Of a stretch of DNA of 64,000 bases, positions 45,580 to 57,539 are shown piece after piece. Where the stretch lies: NCBI GenBank assembly GCA_963556255.1, contig OY744608.1, positions 66,774,678 to 66,838,677 on the forward strand, read 5' to 3'. The notes below the pieces were generated by a model. It was not told the origin of the DNA. It saw only the letters and a program-made list of their open reading frames with translations, and ran no database searches. Positions within the stretch are counted from its first letter, which is position 1. Every line of letters starts with the position of its first letter. A program made the translations under genes and the position numbers. This DNA is from Allolobophora icterica (lineage: Eukaryota > Annelida > Clitellata > Crassiclitellata > Lumbricidae).

Positions 45580-47474
45580 TAACAGGGAAATTGACCAGGT
45601 TTCGATATCTTAGGGGCTAGGTGTAAATTAATCCGCTAGTTACAAGTTCTTTTTAACCAGTCAAAGACTGGAAACACAAGTTCACTTACTGTAGCTCTGC
45701 CAGTATTTCAGGGGGCATTAGACCGGACTCGTACCAGTCCCTTATGCGATTCATGTTGACAGCTGGCAGGGATATGAGCTATTGGTCACAAATTGCAGTA
45801 GGTTGGACAATTAAAAGATGGACAGAAAATGTTGCACAGGTGATTGCCACTTTGATGCTGCTCTGAGCATTTCTCATCAAAGTCTCTTGAAGTGGCGGTA
45901 TATAAATTTTAAATTTCAGTTACAAATAAAATTACTCAAGTGAGCCTAGTAAAAAAAAGCTAATGCTGTGAGACAGTGTTTCCCAACCTGGGTGCCGTGG
46001 ACCGCTCTAGGGGTGCTGTGAACCGCTCTAGGGGTGCTGCTGCTGGCCTCTGGTGAGTCACTCCTGAAGTTGTGCTATATAAATTTACAATTAGAATTTA
46101 CAATTACAAAATTACTGATTATCACTTCTGACATCTGCCTGTAATTATTTCTTAAAACTTAAAGTAGTGTACAAATAAATAGTCGCAGCACTGTGGTTGA
46201 ATACAAGGAACGTTGTTCGTCATAAAAGTAAACAACCAATTGGAAGAAATATAAATGAAATTAAGATCAGGTGCCGTTGACTGAATGACTTTTAATATAA
46301 AGGGTGCCTTGTTCGGAAATAGCTAATTCGGGGGCGTAACTTTGGTGTATTTACGAGTACCCCTCTTACCTCCGACCGTCTGAGGAGACTTTGGTAGAGA
46401 CGCCGTCGAAACTAGAAATGGCTACAGTTGAATGACTGCTGACTGAATACAGTTCTAAACCAGAAATACAAAATTATGAAACTTGAGACCTACTGTGCAA
46501 TTGTCTCGCAAACGGGGGACCTTAAATGGCGTGACGCCCATTCAAACGGGCAGCGGTGGTGAAGGATATCTCACCCGATCAATTAATGGAAACATGAGCT
46601 GGCCGGGTCTACGCCATACGGTCGCTGTAGAAAAACATTTGTATTTACACGTGTACAGTGACGTCTAAAACACGCTCCTCTAACCCCCCCCGCCCCCTAC
46701 CCCATTCGGATTTTGACTTGACGGCGAATCGACCCAACTGGTTCTTGGGGACTTCTTCTGATTTACCGATTGTCCTATATATATATATATACTCGTCTCC
46801 CGAACGCAGCTGTTGTGTGGCGCTGAGGAATTAGACATGACACGTACACGCTACTTAATCAGCCATTATATTTAGGTTAAAACATCTCGACACTTAGTCT
46901 TGGAAGCAGAGCTAAGGTTCTGGATAATGTTTTTTATTTAACCCTAAGCATGCACTTTGATCTGAAGTGAAAACAATGATACGCACCATTGTTCTAAAGT
47001 CCTGCTGACCTGTGTAAATCTCTGTTGTGAACGAGATTGTTTCTCTGTGTTCTTGTATGTCTGCATCTGTTAGTGACTGTCGGTACGGTACGTCTTTGTA
47101 ACTATCCTTAGCAACTGTTGCCTATAGCGCTGGTGTCTACTGCACTTTGACATTTTAATAGCGAACTTTTAAAAGACAGTTTCAAGGTACCGGGTATTTC
47201 AGAACATTTGCAGACATTTAAACCTTTATCAAAGTCAGTTTCAAGGTCTTTCGAAGGCAGTGCTAAGACGTTTGAAGACATTTTGAAAACATTTTGAAGA
47301 CATTTCGGCGACATTTTGAAGTCGACTTGAAGAAATTTAGGACTCAGCTCGAAGACTTTTCTAAGAGTCTGATAGATGCTTAAACCGTGAACCATTAGGG
47401 CCTAAGTGAGACAGGCCTAGAAAGTTCAAATACATCAAATTCTATACAGAGTTCAATTCCACCAGTTCTGATCG
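45580..47474. other. Intergenic, NPHP1 to GNAT gene 1
   Basis: An AATAAA at about 45925 could serve NPHP1 polyadenylation. SINE/LINE tails lie at about 45890 and 46060, a short gaccgctctaggggtgctg tandem at 46000-46040, and a (TA)n at 46778. Positions 47160-47345 contain repeated gaagacattttgaaaac-like blocks. Their complement lies upstream of GNAT gene 2 (53760-53960), so they mark the limit of the inverted duplication. No exon was recognised. Confidence 0.5.
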
Positions 47475-50400
47475 ATGGAGAACCACGGCGTCGTTTCTCC
47501 AGTTTCTACCATCTTCCGAGCCTTCGATGATGGATACGCTGTCCGATCCATGACTCCATCCGATGTAGCGATTGTCCAGAACTGGTTCTGCGGCCTCGGC
47601 ATTTATATTGGTCGCCATGACATTCCCATTTTGCTTGAGCTCTACCCTCCAGGGACGCGCGGCTTATACGTGGGCGAGTTCGAGGGCCAGGTGGTAGCGT
47701 CGGTGATTCAAGTTCCATGTGGTAGAAACATTCATTATGTCGGGTGTTTCTACGTGGAAGAGAAGTTCAGAGGTCGTGGGTTCGGTTCGCGTCTACTGAA
47801 TGTTGTTGCTCGGGAACATGCAGGGGACGGGATATTGGTGTTGGACGCCGCGGAAGGATGGGTGGTAGAAGCCTACAAAGGGTGGGGCTACACGGAGGCG
47901 TTTAAGACGGAACGGGTGCAAGGTGTGGCCCAGGCGACGTACAACGTAGACAGTTTTGATGGAAAGATACTATCGGTGAGCATACTGTTATTCTTAGTAG
48001 GCATACTCATCATCATCATCATCAACAACCGTGGGTTCAACGCCCGTAGGTGTGCAATGCCGTTTTCACAGTTTTTCCACTGTCGTCTGTCCAATGCGGT
48101 GTGGCTCAGCTGCTCCTGCAGCGATGTTCTACAGTCTACACCATTCGGTGATATCGTCGAGCCATTCTTTATGGGGTCGTCCTCTCTTGTTTGTACCATC
48201 CATCATTCCGAACACTAATGTCTTACAGTAGGCATACTGTTATTCTTAAGTAGCATATAGTGTTATTTTCTATTAGCACACTTATTCTTAGTGAGCATAG
48301 GTCTACCGTTATTCTTATTGAGCATAATGTTATACTCATATTGTTGGTGGTAGCCTACGATTGCTGTAAGTGTTGTTATAGTAGGCCCTACTGTTAAAAT
48401 GGGTGGTATTCTGTCACTGTGAGAAAGTAGGCCTACCGTGAATGTTGTAAGTCCTTGAACTACTACTATTTTGGGAGAGTATAGGCCTACTGTCACTACA
48501 TTACCGGTACATGTTTAGATGCATAAAACCCATCTTAATTTTATCGAACGGGTTTTTGGTTGCTGGACCTAGGTTTTGGAATTATCTCTCAGTATAATAA
48601 TATATATTGATTCTACTCAGTCATTTGTGTTGTCAAAATACTTTATCTACTTTAAGACTGCCTTTTTGTCTCAACGGGTTATCCATTCTTTGGCATTGAC
48701 CCCAGGAACTAGCCTATATGTAAGACTTAAGTTCAACCTAATTTATTATAAACTATGTATGAACTGCTATTCGTAGCAGAAGAGAGCAATATTTCGCTGA
48801 TAGCTCCAAACCTGCAGTGCTTAAAAAATTCAAAACTGTTAGGTGCATCTATTCTTCAAACTGCATGGCGAACTGTACTTGAACTAGAAATTAAATATTC
48901 AGATAGGCCTATTAGATTGAAATAGTGTACTGTATTGTTGACTTGAGCTAATCTCTCAAAAATTCATACCAAGTAATGCATACCGGTACTCTAGACAAGT
49001 CAATTGTACGCTCAACAATGTCAACTGCACACTTTGTGTGTTAGAAAACACAGTTTTAGGCTCTCCTTCTCGTATGACTTTACGATTCGTTTTCCAGAGT
49101 AAAGAAATTGCCTTCGAAGAAATTCTCCGTTACGACAACAAGTGTTTCGTGTCGAGAGACTTTCCGACGAGAAGAGACTTCCTCCGGAAGTTGATCGACG
49201 TACCACGTGGTGCAACGTTCGTCGCTGTTACCGGAAATGGGTCTGTCGTTGGGTTTGGCTGCAGGCGTCCTTGTGTTCAACAGGGACACCACATTGTAGG
49301 ACCAGTCTATGCTGACGACAGAACGATTGCGGAGAACATACTGGCAAGGCTGTGCTCAGAGGTTTCTGGAGACTACATCAACATCACTATATGGTACATT
49401 CTGTTATTTAATCGTTCGTTCATACAATCCATCGTTTATTGAACATTTCATTCGTTCATGCATTCATTCAGTCGTTCATTCTTTCATTCACAGAATAGTT
49501 TATTTTTCGTTTGATGTGTGAGATATAGGCTAGCCTAATACGTCGTAATGTGATTAAATAATAATTCAATAAGAGCTTTAAGAGTCTAAACTGTCTTTTT
49601 CGGATCTCTTCTAATTGCGCTTCTTGGATGTGACCAATATAAATGTTCGAAACAAAGGCGCAGCATAAATAACCGATTACATACAACGGAATTTCTAATC
49701 TAATCTAATATAAGAACTTCTATAGCGCAACTATAATAAAGCTCAATACTTCAACTGATGGTCGATACTATTCAGAACCGTTGTGCAAGTAAAACTTCAG
49801 AGGAGTCTGGTCGAAAGTCGAGAAGGGAGAAAGCCAAGAAGAGAGTCGGAGAAGGCAGTATCGAGTAAGTCGAGAAGGGAGTCGGAGAAGGCAGGGAGAA
49901 AGCCAAGAAAGGATTCGGAGAAGGCAGGGAGAAAGTCAAGAATGGAGTCGGAGAAGGCAGGGAGTAAGTCGAGAAGGGAGTCGGAGAAGGCAGGGAGAAA
50001 GCCAAGAAGGGAGTCGGAGAAGGCAGGGAGAAAGCCAAGGAGTTGGAGAAGGCAGAGAGAAAGCCAAGAAGGGATTGGAGAAGACAGGGAAGGGAAACAG
50101 CCTGCAGAGGAAATGGATTCAGAAAAAGAACATCTATAGATAAAATGCACACTCGCGGGTGCTTTAACCTTATTGAGGACAGAATACGAAGCGGTAGGTC
50201 GGAAAAGCGTTTAAGATTTTGTTTCGATAGGTTTTGTCATTACTTGTTCATGAATTTGTCATTCGTTTCTTTGCTGACTCACTCAAACCTCTCATTCGAT
50301 CGTTGTTTTAATCTCTCGCTCGTCATTTAAATTTTAACGGTAATCATGGATCTCATATCTGTTGCAGTGTTCCAAATGACGCCGCAGTTGCTCTGGTCAA

Positions 50401-50515
50401 GAAGTTCCGATTCGACCACTTTGCTTTTATGCATCGAATGTATCAGAACGGTGACCCTCAAGAGTTCAAGGCCGAGGTCTTTGCCGTGACCACTACGAAA
50501 TTCTATGGATTCTAA
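47475..50515 (+). CDS. GNAT-family N-acetyltransferase with YitH-like C-terminal domain, copy 1
   Basis: Three exons: 47475-47975, 49098-49393 and 50368-50515; 314 codons with phases 0 and 2. Exon 1 carries the GNAT fold. Residues 99-104 (RGRGFG) fit the acetyl-CoA motif R-x-x-G-x-G, preceded by the beta-4 strand IHYVGCFYVEEKF and followed by ILVLDAAEGWVVEAYKGWGY. Exons 2-3 match the second domain found in two-domain animal and bacterial acetyltransferases (RYDNKCFVSRDF, FLRKLIDVPRGATFVAVTG, VGFGCRRP, GHHIVGPVYADD). No signal peptide is seen, so it is likely cytosolic. The substrate is unknown. Open frame continues past the exon 1 donor (GTGAGC), but splicing is supported by the paralogue. 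The start is the ATG shared with copy 2. Confidence 0.9.
49780..50110. repeat. Minisatellite in intron 2 of GNAT copy 1
   Basis: Eight or so 24/36-bp units of gagtcggagaaggcagggag and aaagccaagaagg. The plus strand stays open for 118 codons (RESEKAGRKPR repeats) and the minus strand is open too, which is expected of a stop-free repeat. Copy 2 lacks it. Confidence 0.9.
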
Positions 50516-51953
50516 GACAACACAACTGTTGGTTTATCAATTTCAAAGGAATAACTGCAGTAGAAAAAATTGACTCAAAACAGTCGAGTGGTGAAAATAC
50601 GAGCTAGAGTGAAATAGATTAAATCTGGTGCAATGTAGGGTTCATTTATATTATAGCCAGAGTTTTAAACATATCCAAACAGGTCTTGACAGGTGAAATA
50701 CACTAAACTAGAATGAAGGACAACACGGAGCGTGACTCCAAGATCCAAAACAGCAGTGGATTGAGAAAGTTATCATTAAGACAAGAAGTTTCGTCGATAA
50801 GCAACACATTGCTCAGAGAAATGGACTAGCTGACGAAAATCATATCCAAATGATGCGCTGTACTGACTCCGACTTCCGTACTTATCAATCCGCAAGCAGG
50901 CTTTTCACTTCAAGTTGAAGTTTCACCTGTTCAAGAATTCCCATCCTAATCCATCCGATTCTCTTCATGCCAAGCTTTCTCGTCCTCAACGGAATCCCGT
51001 AGCAGCTGCTCTGCCTCTCTGGTCTCTCTGGCAACCAGACTCGGAGTCTCAGACTTCCATTGGACATCGATCTCTGAACACACCTCTCTGATGCCACGCA
51101 GTTCTCGTGAATAAGCTGTTGCCCTGAGCTTGGCTTTAGAGTTGCACTTTAGAAATTCGGAATTTATGATAAATAAGATGAAGTGAGGTAATCTCGAAGA
51201 TAATTATGCTGAAGATACTGTAAACTTCATTTTGAGCCTTTTCTCAAAGAAGGAGGGCGACGCTAATCATCTTTGTTATTAGGCCTACTCACCGTCGTTA
51301 AACAGTAACTAACCCATCAACTTAAATTGGGTGGTACTAGTCTGAAGCCTGAAAAATAGGTAACAGTAACTAACCATTCCAGAGTTAACAATGCATGGTT
51401 ATACGGTCAAGTGGCAGACGTAAAGCTAGGCCTGATCATTCTTCAGTTCTTAGTTTTCTTTGCTTGCGCTCAGTACAGAATGCACATGATTCGTGATCCA
51501 GTATGAGAATTGTAGAAAAAAGACTGGGGGGGGGTTAGACCTTGATTCATGTGGAGTTTGGGTGTGCAATGAAGACTTTACTATGGGGTCCTAAGAAAGG
51601 CTAGGGGGGTTGAACCCCCCAACCCCCCGACAATTCTCACCCTGTCGTGATCGCCTTCATTCATGTACATCTACGGACCCTCGATTCCATGCATGGCTAC
51701 CAAAGAAAAGTTGGCAGGAAGCCAGAGGTTATCCCACATCTTTGCAATGCACATAGTCTTTTTTCCGCATTCTAGGCATAAATGAATGAGAGACCGAATG
51801 CATGTACGAATGAACGAAAACAACCAGATCGTTCTTAACGCATGTCTTCCAAAACCCTGTAAACTTTTTAAAGTGTACTATATCGATGACCCCAACTCGT
51901 CCATCTATCGCAGTAATTCCTTTCGATCTTGATAAACCACCAGCAGCGTCAGC
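50516..51953. other. Region between the convergent GNAT genes
   Basis: No gene was seen. Positions 51520-51640 hold a G-rich and C-rich pair (ggttagac...ggttgaacccccc) like the ends of decayed elements. This is the symmetry centre of the inverted duplication, but the sequence here is not itself palindromic. Confidence 0.45.
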
Positions 51954-53705
51954 TTAGAATCCCACACTGTCAGAACAGGTCATGGCAAAGACCTCGACCT
52001 TGAACTCCTGAGGATCTCCGTTCAGGTGCATTCGACGGAAATACTCCACGTGATCCAGTCCGAAATTCTTAGCCAACACAGCTGCTGCACTGTTGGGCAC
52101 GCTGAAATATATACATAATAATCTTGAATGTTCATGTTGAACAGACGAATGCGCTTGAATGAATGCATGAACGAACGAACAAATAATTATTCTTTCAATG
52201 AATGAACGAATGAACGCGTGAATGAATCAATGAACGAACGAAATATTCAATGAATATTGAATTGTGTGAATGAATGAACGAACGAAGGATTGAATAAACG
52301 GAATGTACCAAATGTCGATGGTGATGTAGTCTCCAGAAACCTCTGAACAAAGCCTTGCCAGTATGTTCTCCGCAATCGTTCTGTCGTCAGCATAGACTGG
52401 TCCTACGATGTGGTGTCCCTGTTGAACACAAGGACGCCGGCAACCGAACCCAACGACAGATCCACTTCCGGTGACAGCGACGAATGTTGCACCACGTGGT
52501 ACATCGATCAATTTCCGGAGAAAATGTCTCCTCGTCGGAAAGTCTCTCGACACGAAACACTTGTTGTCGTAACGGAGAATTTCATCGAAGGCCATTTCTT
52601 TCCTCTGGAAATGAATCATGAATGATCTAAGAAGCCCTGAAGATATCCCTCTCCAGTTACCCTAGGAAATGCATCATTAGTTATATTAGAAGTTCTGAAG
52701 ACATATCCTTCCAGCTGCCCTGAATGAATCCTTTATCATACGAGAAGGAGAGCCTAAAATAGTTTTCCTGACACAAAGTATGCATTTGACACTGTTGAGT
52801 GTTCAGTTGACTTGTCTGGTGTGTACAATGCGTGGTGAGTTTTTGAGAGAATAGCTCAAGTCCAAAAATACACGAAACCTAAATGGTTTTGTATTGGCTG
52901 ACAATGTTCGGAAAAGGATCGATGTGCCACGTGGTGCATCATTTGTCGTTGTCACAGATTAAAAGGAATTACTATTAAAACAACACCTACAACAATCGTA
53001 TAGGCTAGTCACCAACACTATCAGTATAACATTACGCTCACTAAGAATAACGCGAACCAAACCCGCGACCTCTGAACTTCTCTTCCACGTAGAAACACCC
53101 GACATAATGAGCATAGGCTTACTAAGAATAAGTGTGCTCAAAGAAAATAACACTATGCTAACTAAGAATAACAGTATGCTCACTAAGAATAACAGTATGC
53201 TCACCGACAGTATCTTTCCATCAAAACAATCTACGTTGTACGTCGCCTGGGCCACACCTTGCACCCGTTCCGTCTTAAACGCCTCCATGTAGCCCCACTT
53301 TTTGTAGGCTTCTACCACCCATCCTTCCGCAGCGTCCAACACCAATATCCCGTTCCCTGCATGTTCACGAGCAACAACATTCAGTAGACGCGAACCAAAC
53401 CCGCGACCTCTGAACTTCTCTTCCACGTAGAAACACCCGACATAGTGAATGTTTCTACCACATGGAACTTGAATCACCGATGCTACAACCTGGCCCTTGA
53501 ACTCGCCCACGTATAAGCCGCGCGATCCTGGAGGGTAGAGTTCAAGCAATATTGGAATGTCATGGCGAGCAAAAGCGACGCCGATGTCGCGGAACCAGTT
53601 CTGGAAAATCGCTACATCGGAGGACGTCATGGATCGGACAGCGTATCCATCATCGAAGGCTCGGAAGATGGTAGAAACTGGATGAACGATCGATTGGTTC
53701 TCCAT
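51954..53705 (-). CDS. GNAT-family N-acetyltransferase with YitH-like C-terminal domain, copy 2
   Basis: Three exons on the minus strand: 53205-53705, 52309-52604 and 51954-52101. Exon lengths (501, 296, 148 bp) and phases are identical to copy 1, giving 314 codons. Exon 1 keeps the RGRGFG motif and about 90% residue identity to copy 1, and exon 2 is similar. Exon 3 falls to roughly 57% (counted by eye) while keeping the NGDPQEFK core. Differences in exon 1 cluster near residues 39-47 (RDIGVAFA against CGLGIYIG), which could alter the substrate pocket. Intron 1 is 600 bp against 1,122 bp in copy 1, and intron 2 is 207 against 974 bp. It is convergent with copy 1. Confidence 0.9.
52911..52960 (+). 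pseudogene. GNAT exon 2 fragment, antisense, inside intron 1 of copy 2
   Basis: Reads gatgtgccacgtggtgcatc and then atttgtcgttgtcacag, encoding IDVPRGASFVVVT. This is the homologue of IDVPRGATFVAVTG in exon 2. It runs in the opposite direction to the host gene and is more diverged than the two live copies are from each other, so it looks like a relic of another copy. Confidence 0.75.
53051..53108 (-). pseudogene. GNAT exon 1 fragment (acetyl-CoA motif) inside intron 1 of copy 2
   Basis: About 58 bp almost identical to exon 1 positions 53389-53446, in the sense direction. It encodes the GCFYVEEKFRGRGFGS stretch. It is embedded in ttattcttagtgagca-type repeats that also make up intron 1 of copy 1, where the fragment is absent. 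Confidence 0.85.
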
Positions 53706-54208
53706 CAGAACTGGTGGAATTGAACTCTTTATTGAAGTTGATATTTTGACCTTTCTATCGAAGTTAATTGTTCACGACTCAAAAATGTCGCCAAGATGTC
53801 TTCAAAATACTTTCGAAACGTCTTCAAACGTCTTAGCAATGCCTTCGAAAGACCTCGAAACTAATAAAGGTAAATATGTCAGCAAAATGCTTCGAAATGC
53901 CTTGAAAATGTCTTCAGACAACGTCTTCAAAGTAATTGCGAAATATCTTTGAAAGTCTTCGAATTGCCTTGCCCTTCGTCAGCTTTCAATCTGCAGAACT
54001 GAACTTTGCATTGTCTTCTAGTGTTGTGAGGCGGAAAAATTGTCCGGAAGAGTTCATATTTTTCCGGAAAATTTCGGAAAAATTTCCAGTGTATTTTTCC
54101 GGAAAATTTTCCATATTTTTCCGTCGGTATAATATTACTAAATAAGAATTTAAATGCATCGAAATGTTTAAACATCACTCACTCTAAGCTATCTTATGTA
54201 GTTATAAC

Positions 54209-55489
54209 TAGTGATGTTTTAGTTTTGCCTCGAGTTTAAGTTTCAGTTAGCCTATTATTATAGTTTCCCGTGTTAGGTGTTTTAGTTATTAGGCCTATTA
54301 GTTTTCGTTTTTACATCAAGATTTAGTTTTAGTTATAGTTAATAAAAACTGAAACCTCCTAGTTTCAGTTTTAGTTTCAGTTATTTGGTCATTGATAGTC
54401 AGATAGGCCCTGCTTAGCCATCGTGAATGTGCATCAATTTATTACAAAAAGTAATCATTAGGTTTACAGCAAGGTGTTCAGTATGGTAGTATGCCATGCA
54501 CATATACATGTTTAGCCTTTTAATGACTGTTAAATTTAGTTTCGACACATTGGAAAATTCTAACAGTTGAATATAACGAGCTTCGATGTAAGTCATGTAG
54601 GCTAACCGCACAAACTGCCGACTAAAAAATTAGTAAATGACGTGATTCTAAAGACTAACTGTAGCCGGTGAGCGGGATGGACGTTTCACAGATCGAGTAA
54701 TGACTTGCGGTGTTTCCGTGGTTCTTATTGACTCATCATTGGAAAAGATTTAACGATAATGAGTTGGGGCTACTGTCCTGCTGCGTCCGTTGGCGACTTG
54801 GGTTATAACTGATGCGTTCAATTAGCACCAATTAGAAACGCTGCGGCCGCTGGGAATGGGAACTTGGGAGCTGGGATGATCACAAGCGCTGGCCGCTGGG
54901 TTTAGGCCTATCTCTAACGATTGGCATCACTGGTTTAGCTGTCAGGAAATGTTAGCCTGTCTCCCGGGTGGCCCGACTGCGTCCGGATTAATTACTTCGG
55001 GAGGTCGTGGGCTGGTGGAGCTATGTTCGATAAATCATGAAATGATGAAAACCATAATCGCGATGGTCCTACAGCTATAGGTTTTCGTTGGGCGTTTCAG
55101 GGATTGTTTTAACGAGCAATGATACACAAAACATGCAGTGATGAAAGGATGTTAACCGCTGTTTGTGCGCGAAAAAGAATTGTAATTCGTACTTATTTAT
55201 GATTTGTATGTGCTCCGGCGCTCGCCATGTGCAGTGATAAATTTTCCTTAAAACATGCCCTGGGGCGATTTAGTTTTGGTTTTCGTTAGGCCTATATGTT
55301 TTCGTGATTATTAGTTTTGACTGTTTTAGTTTCAGTTATCGTTTTTCGTGGGTTCCGCTAGTTTTAGTTTTTATTTCGTTATCGTTTTTGTATAAGTTTT
55401 CGTTTTAGTTATAGTTTTAGTTAACTAAAACCTTAAGTTTTCGTTAACGAAGGTTTTCGTTATCGTTACCGTTAACGAAAACAACACTA
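54209..55489. mobile_element. hAT-like element nested in the 54019 element
   Basis: Begins tagtgatgttttagtttt and ends gaaaacaacacta. Target duplication gttataac lies at 54201-54208 and 55490-55497. Sub-terminal regions are built of gttttagttttcgttaacg repeats on both sides. 1,281 bp, no usable frame. Confidence 0.85.
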
Positions 55490-55598
55490 GTTATAACTGA
55501 TATGTTTATTGTTTATTCAATAGATGGCACCGTTAGTGCTTACTGTTTAGTGTTCACAAGGCTCAACATTCAACAACGACAATAGGCCTACATTTAAG

Positions 55599-55849
55599 CA
55601 GTGCTTTTTTTCTGGAACAAAAGGTTCCGGAACGGAAAAATAGGTTCCGGAACGGAATAATTATGGGCGGGCTAAAATCCTGAGAAAAACGGGATTGGGG
55701 GTTGGAAGGGGTCTCAGAAAACAATGAAAACAGTTCAAAACACTGAAATTAACTTAAAATAACTAAATAATTGTTTTTATTATTAAAATAAATAAATTTT
55801 TTTAGTGCCTGAAATAAGGTGCCGGCGCGATCCGGCTGAAAAAACACTG
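55599..55849. mobile_element. Short hAT-like MITE nested in the 54019 element
   Basis: Begins cagtgctttttttc and ends gctgaaaaaacactg. Target duplication catttaag lies at 55591-55598 and 55850-55857. It contains two ggttccggaacgga copies. Confidence 0.9.
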
Positions 55850-56227
55850 CATTTAAGAATTAATTGCAATTAAACTTCACTATTAATTTAGAGAAAATAT
55901 TGTTTTATGAAATTTTAGTCTCCTTAATATTTTTTAGTTATGAAAATATGAGAAAAAACAGCAATTGGTAGATTATTTCATGTTTATTTTAATTTTGTAA
56001 ACATTTCCTGCAGCAGACTGCAGACATACAGGCTATAACTTGTTTGAACTGGGCTACTCTAGTCTGAAACGCTAATGTAGTGATTAATGTTTAGGCTATT
56101 TGAATTCTTTTAAGGTGAATGTTGCCTGCATTGACAGAAATACTGTAAATAAAATAACTTAAAAAAACAGAAATTTCTAGTGTTGTATCTAATATTTTTC
56201 CGGAAAAGCTACATCACTATTGTCTTC

Positions 56228-57535
56228 CGGTTCGCGCTTTAGGGTACCGTAAGTCATCCGTTGAAAATGAACAATGTATAAGTAACTCACTACGTGTACA
56301 GCTATAACATTCACATTAAAAACGTCTCAACACTTAGTCTATAGGAGCATGGTCTTTTAAACCACAAACCCGTACTTTGATCTGAGGGCTTTCAGAGGTA
56401 CACCGATTAGCCAGAGGCCACATACTATTATGTGTATATAGTATATACTTATTGTGTGTGTGGTATATATTATATAAAAACCACACACAGTAATATATGC
56501 ATTGTTGTATTGTATTATTTTATGTAAAAATATGTTAAGAGCCTCTCGCAGAATAACTATTCAGAGGCACTCTCAGCACAGAAGCCCCGGGGAAACAGAA
56601 ATGCCTTTAGTGTTCTTTCGCAACCATGTTGTTTGTGATATATTTCACCATAATTAGTTTTTATGAATACACACTTAAAATCTGTAGAAATAGAGACATG
56701 TCCTATATCATTTTTTCGGTATTTTATTCCTCAACAATATTCTGTATTGAAAAAGATGATCAGTTATCGTGTTTGCCTCAAATTTGATAAATATACGAAT
56801 TTATTTTAAATAAATTATAACATTAAAAATTCATTAAAAAATCTAGGAACAGAGTAACATGTAATAAAAACACTTCTAAATGTAGCCATTTTTATGGTAA
56901 ACTTAAAACAACGGGTGAAGGGCTAAAAATAGTGAATTTTGACAAAAAATTAGATTATATTTCGTCCACCCCTATGACATGACATTGGCCCACGCAACGG
57001 TTAGTTCGGTGATGTAGCCGTCTTTCAGACCCAAAACGTTCACATCGTCAATCGTATCAATTTCTTTCGAAAGCCTTTCTAAATTGCGTGACCAATAAAT
57101 TTTATTTTTTGACTTTACTAACGAATAAAAGAAATTAAACTACAGAAAAATGACCAAAATAAGCTTGTTTTTTCCTAATCAATATTGATATCGACCTCGT
57201 CTCACCCGGCCGGCGATCTGCATCACCAAGTCTCGAAAACATCTTCTTCGTCAAACATAGACCTATATGTTTAGAGCCTTTACAACATTTATTGAACCAT
57301 ATAATTTATCTGCATTTGACTGATATGAATAAAAAAACATTAGATTACAGAAAACGGCCAATGACATAGAAGGGGACGAGGCTATTTGAAATTTAAATGC
57401 ATGAATGTAATAATTATTCTCGAAAACATCGCCAAATTTTCCATTATAACTTTAGGCCTACCAAATTACTGGAAAATCCCCTTACATGGGATTTTTACGG
57501 AATGAATAATCTTTCCCAAATGGGGAATCATATCG
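56228..57535. other. Intergenic, nothing recognised
   Basis: AT-rich. A segment at 56290-56400 (gtctcaacacttagtcta, gtactttgatctgag) resembles 46885-46965 upstream of GNAT copy 1 in direct orientation. A short palindromic (TA/TG) region lies at 56430-56500. No exon or element ends could be supported. Confidence 0.4.
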
Positions 57536-57539
57536 TATC

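Larger units (their letters stand above)
54019..56219. mobile_element. hAT-like element (outer member of a nest)
   Basis: Begins tagtgttgtgaggcgg and ends agctacatcacta. Target duplication ttgtcttc lies at 54011-54018 and 56220-56227. Remaining own sequence is AT-rich with repeated tttttccggaaaattt. No transposase was recognised. It contains two further insertions. Confidence 0.8.
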
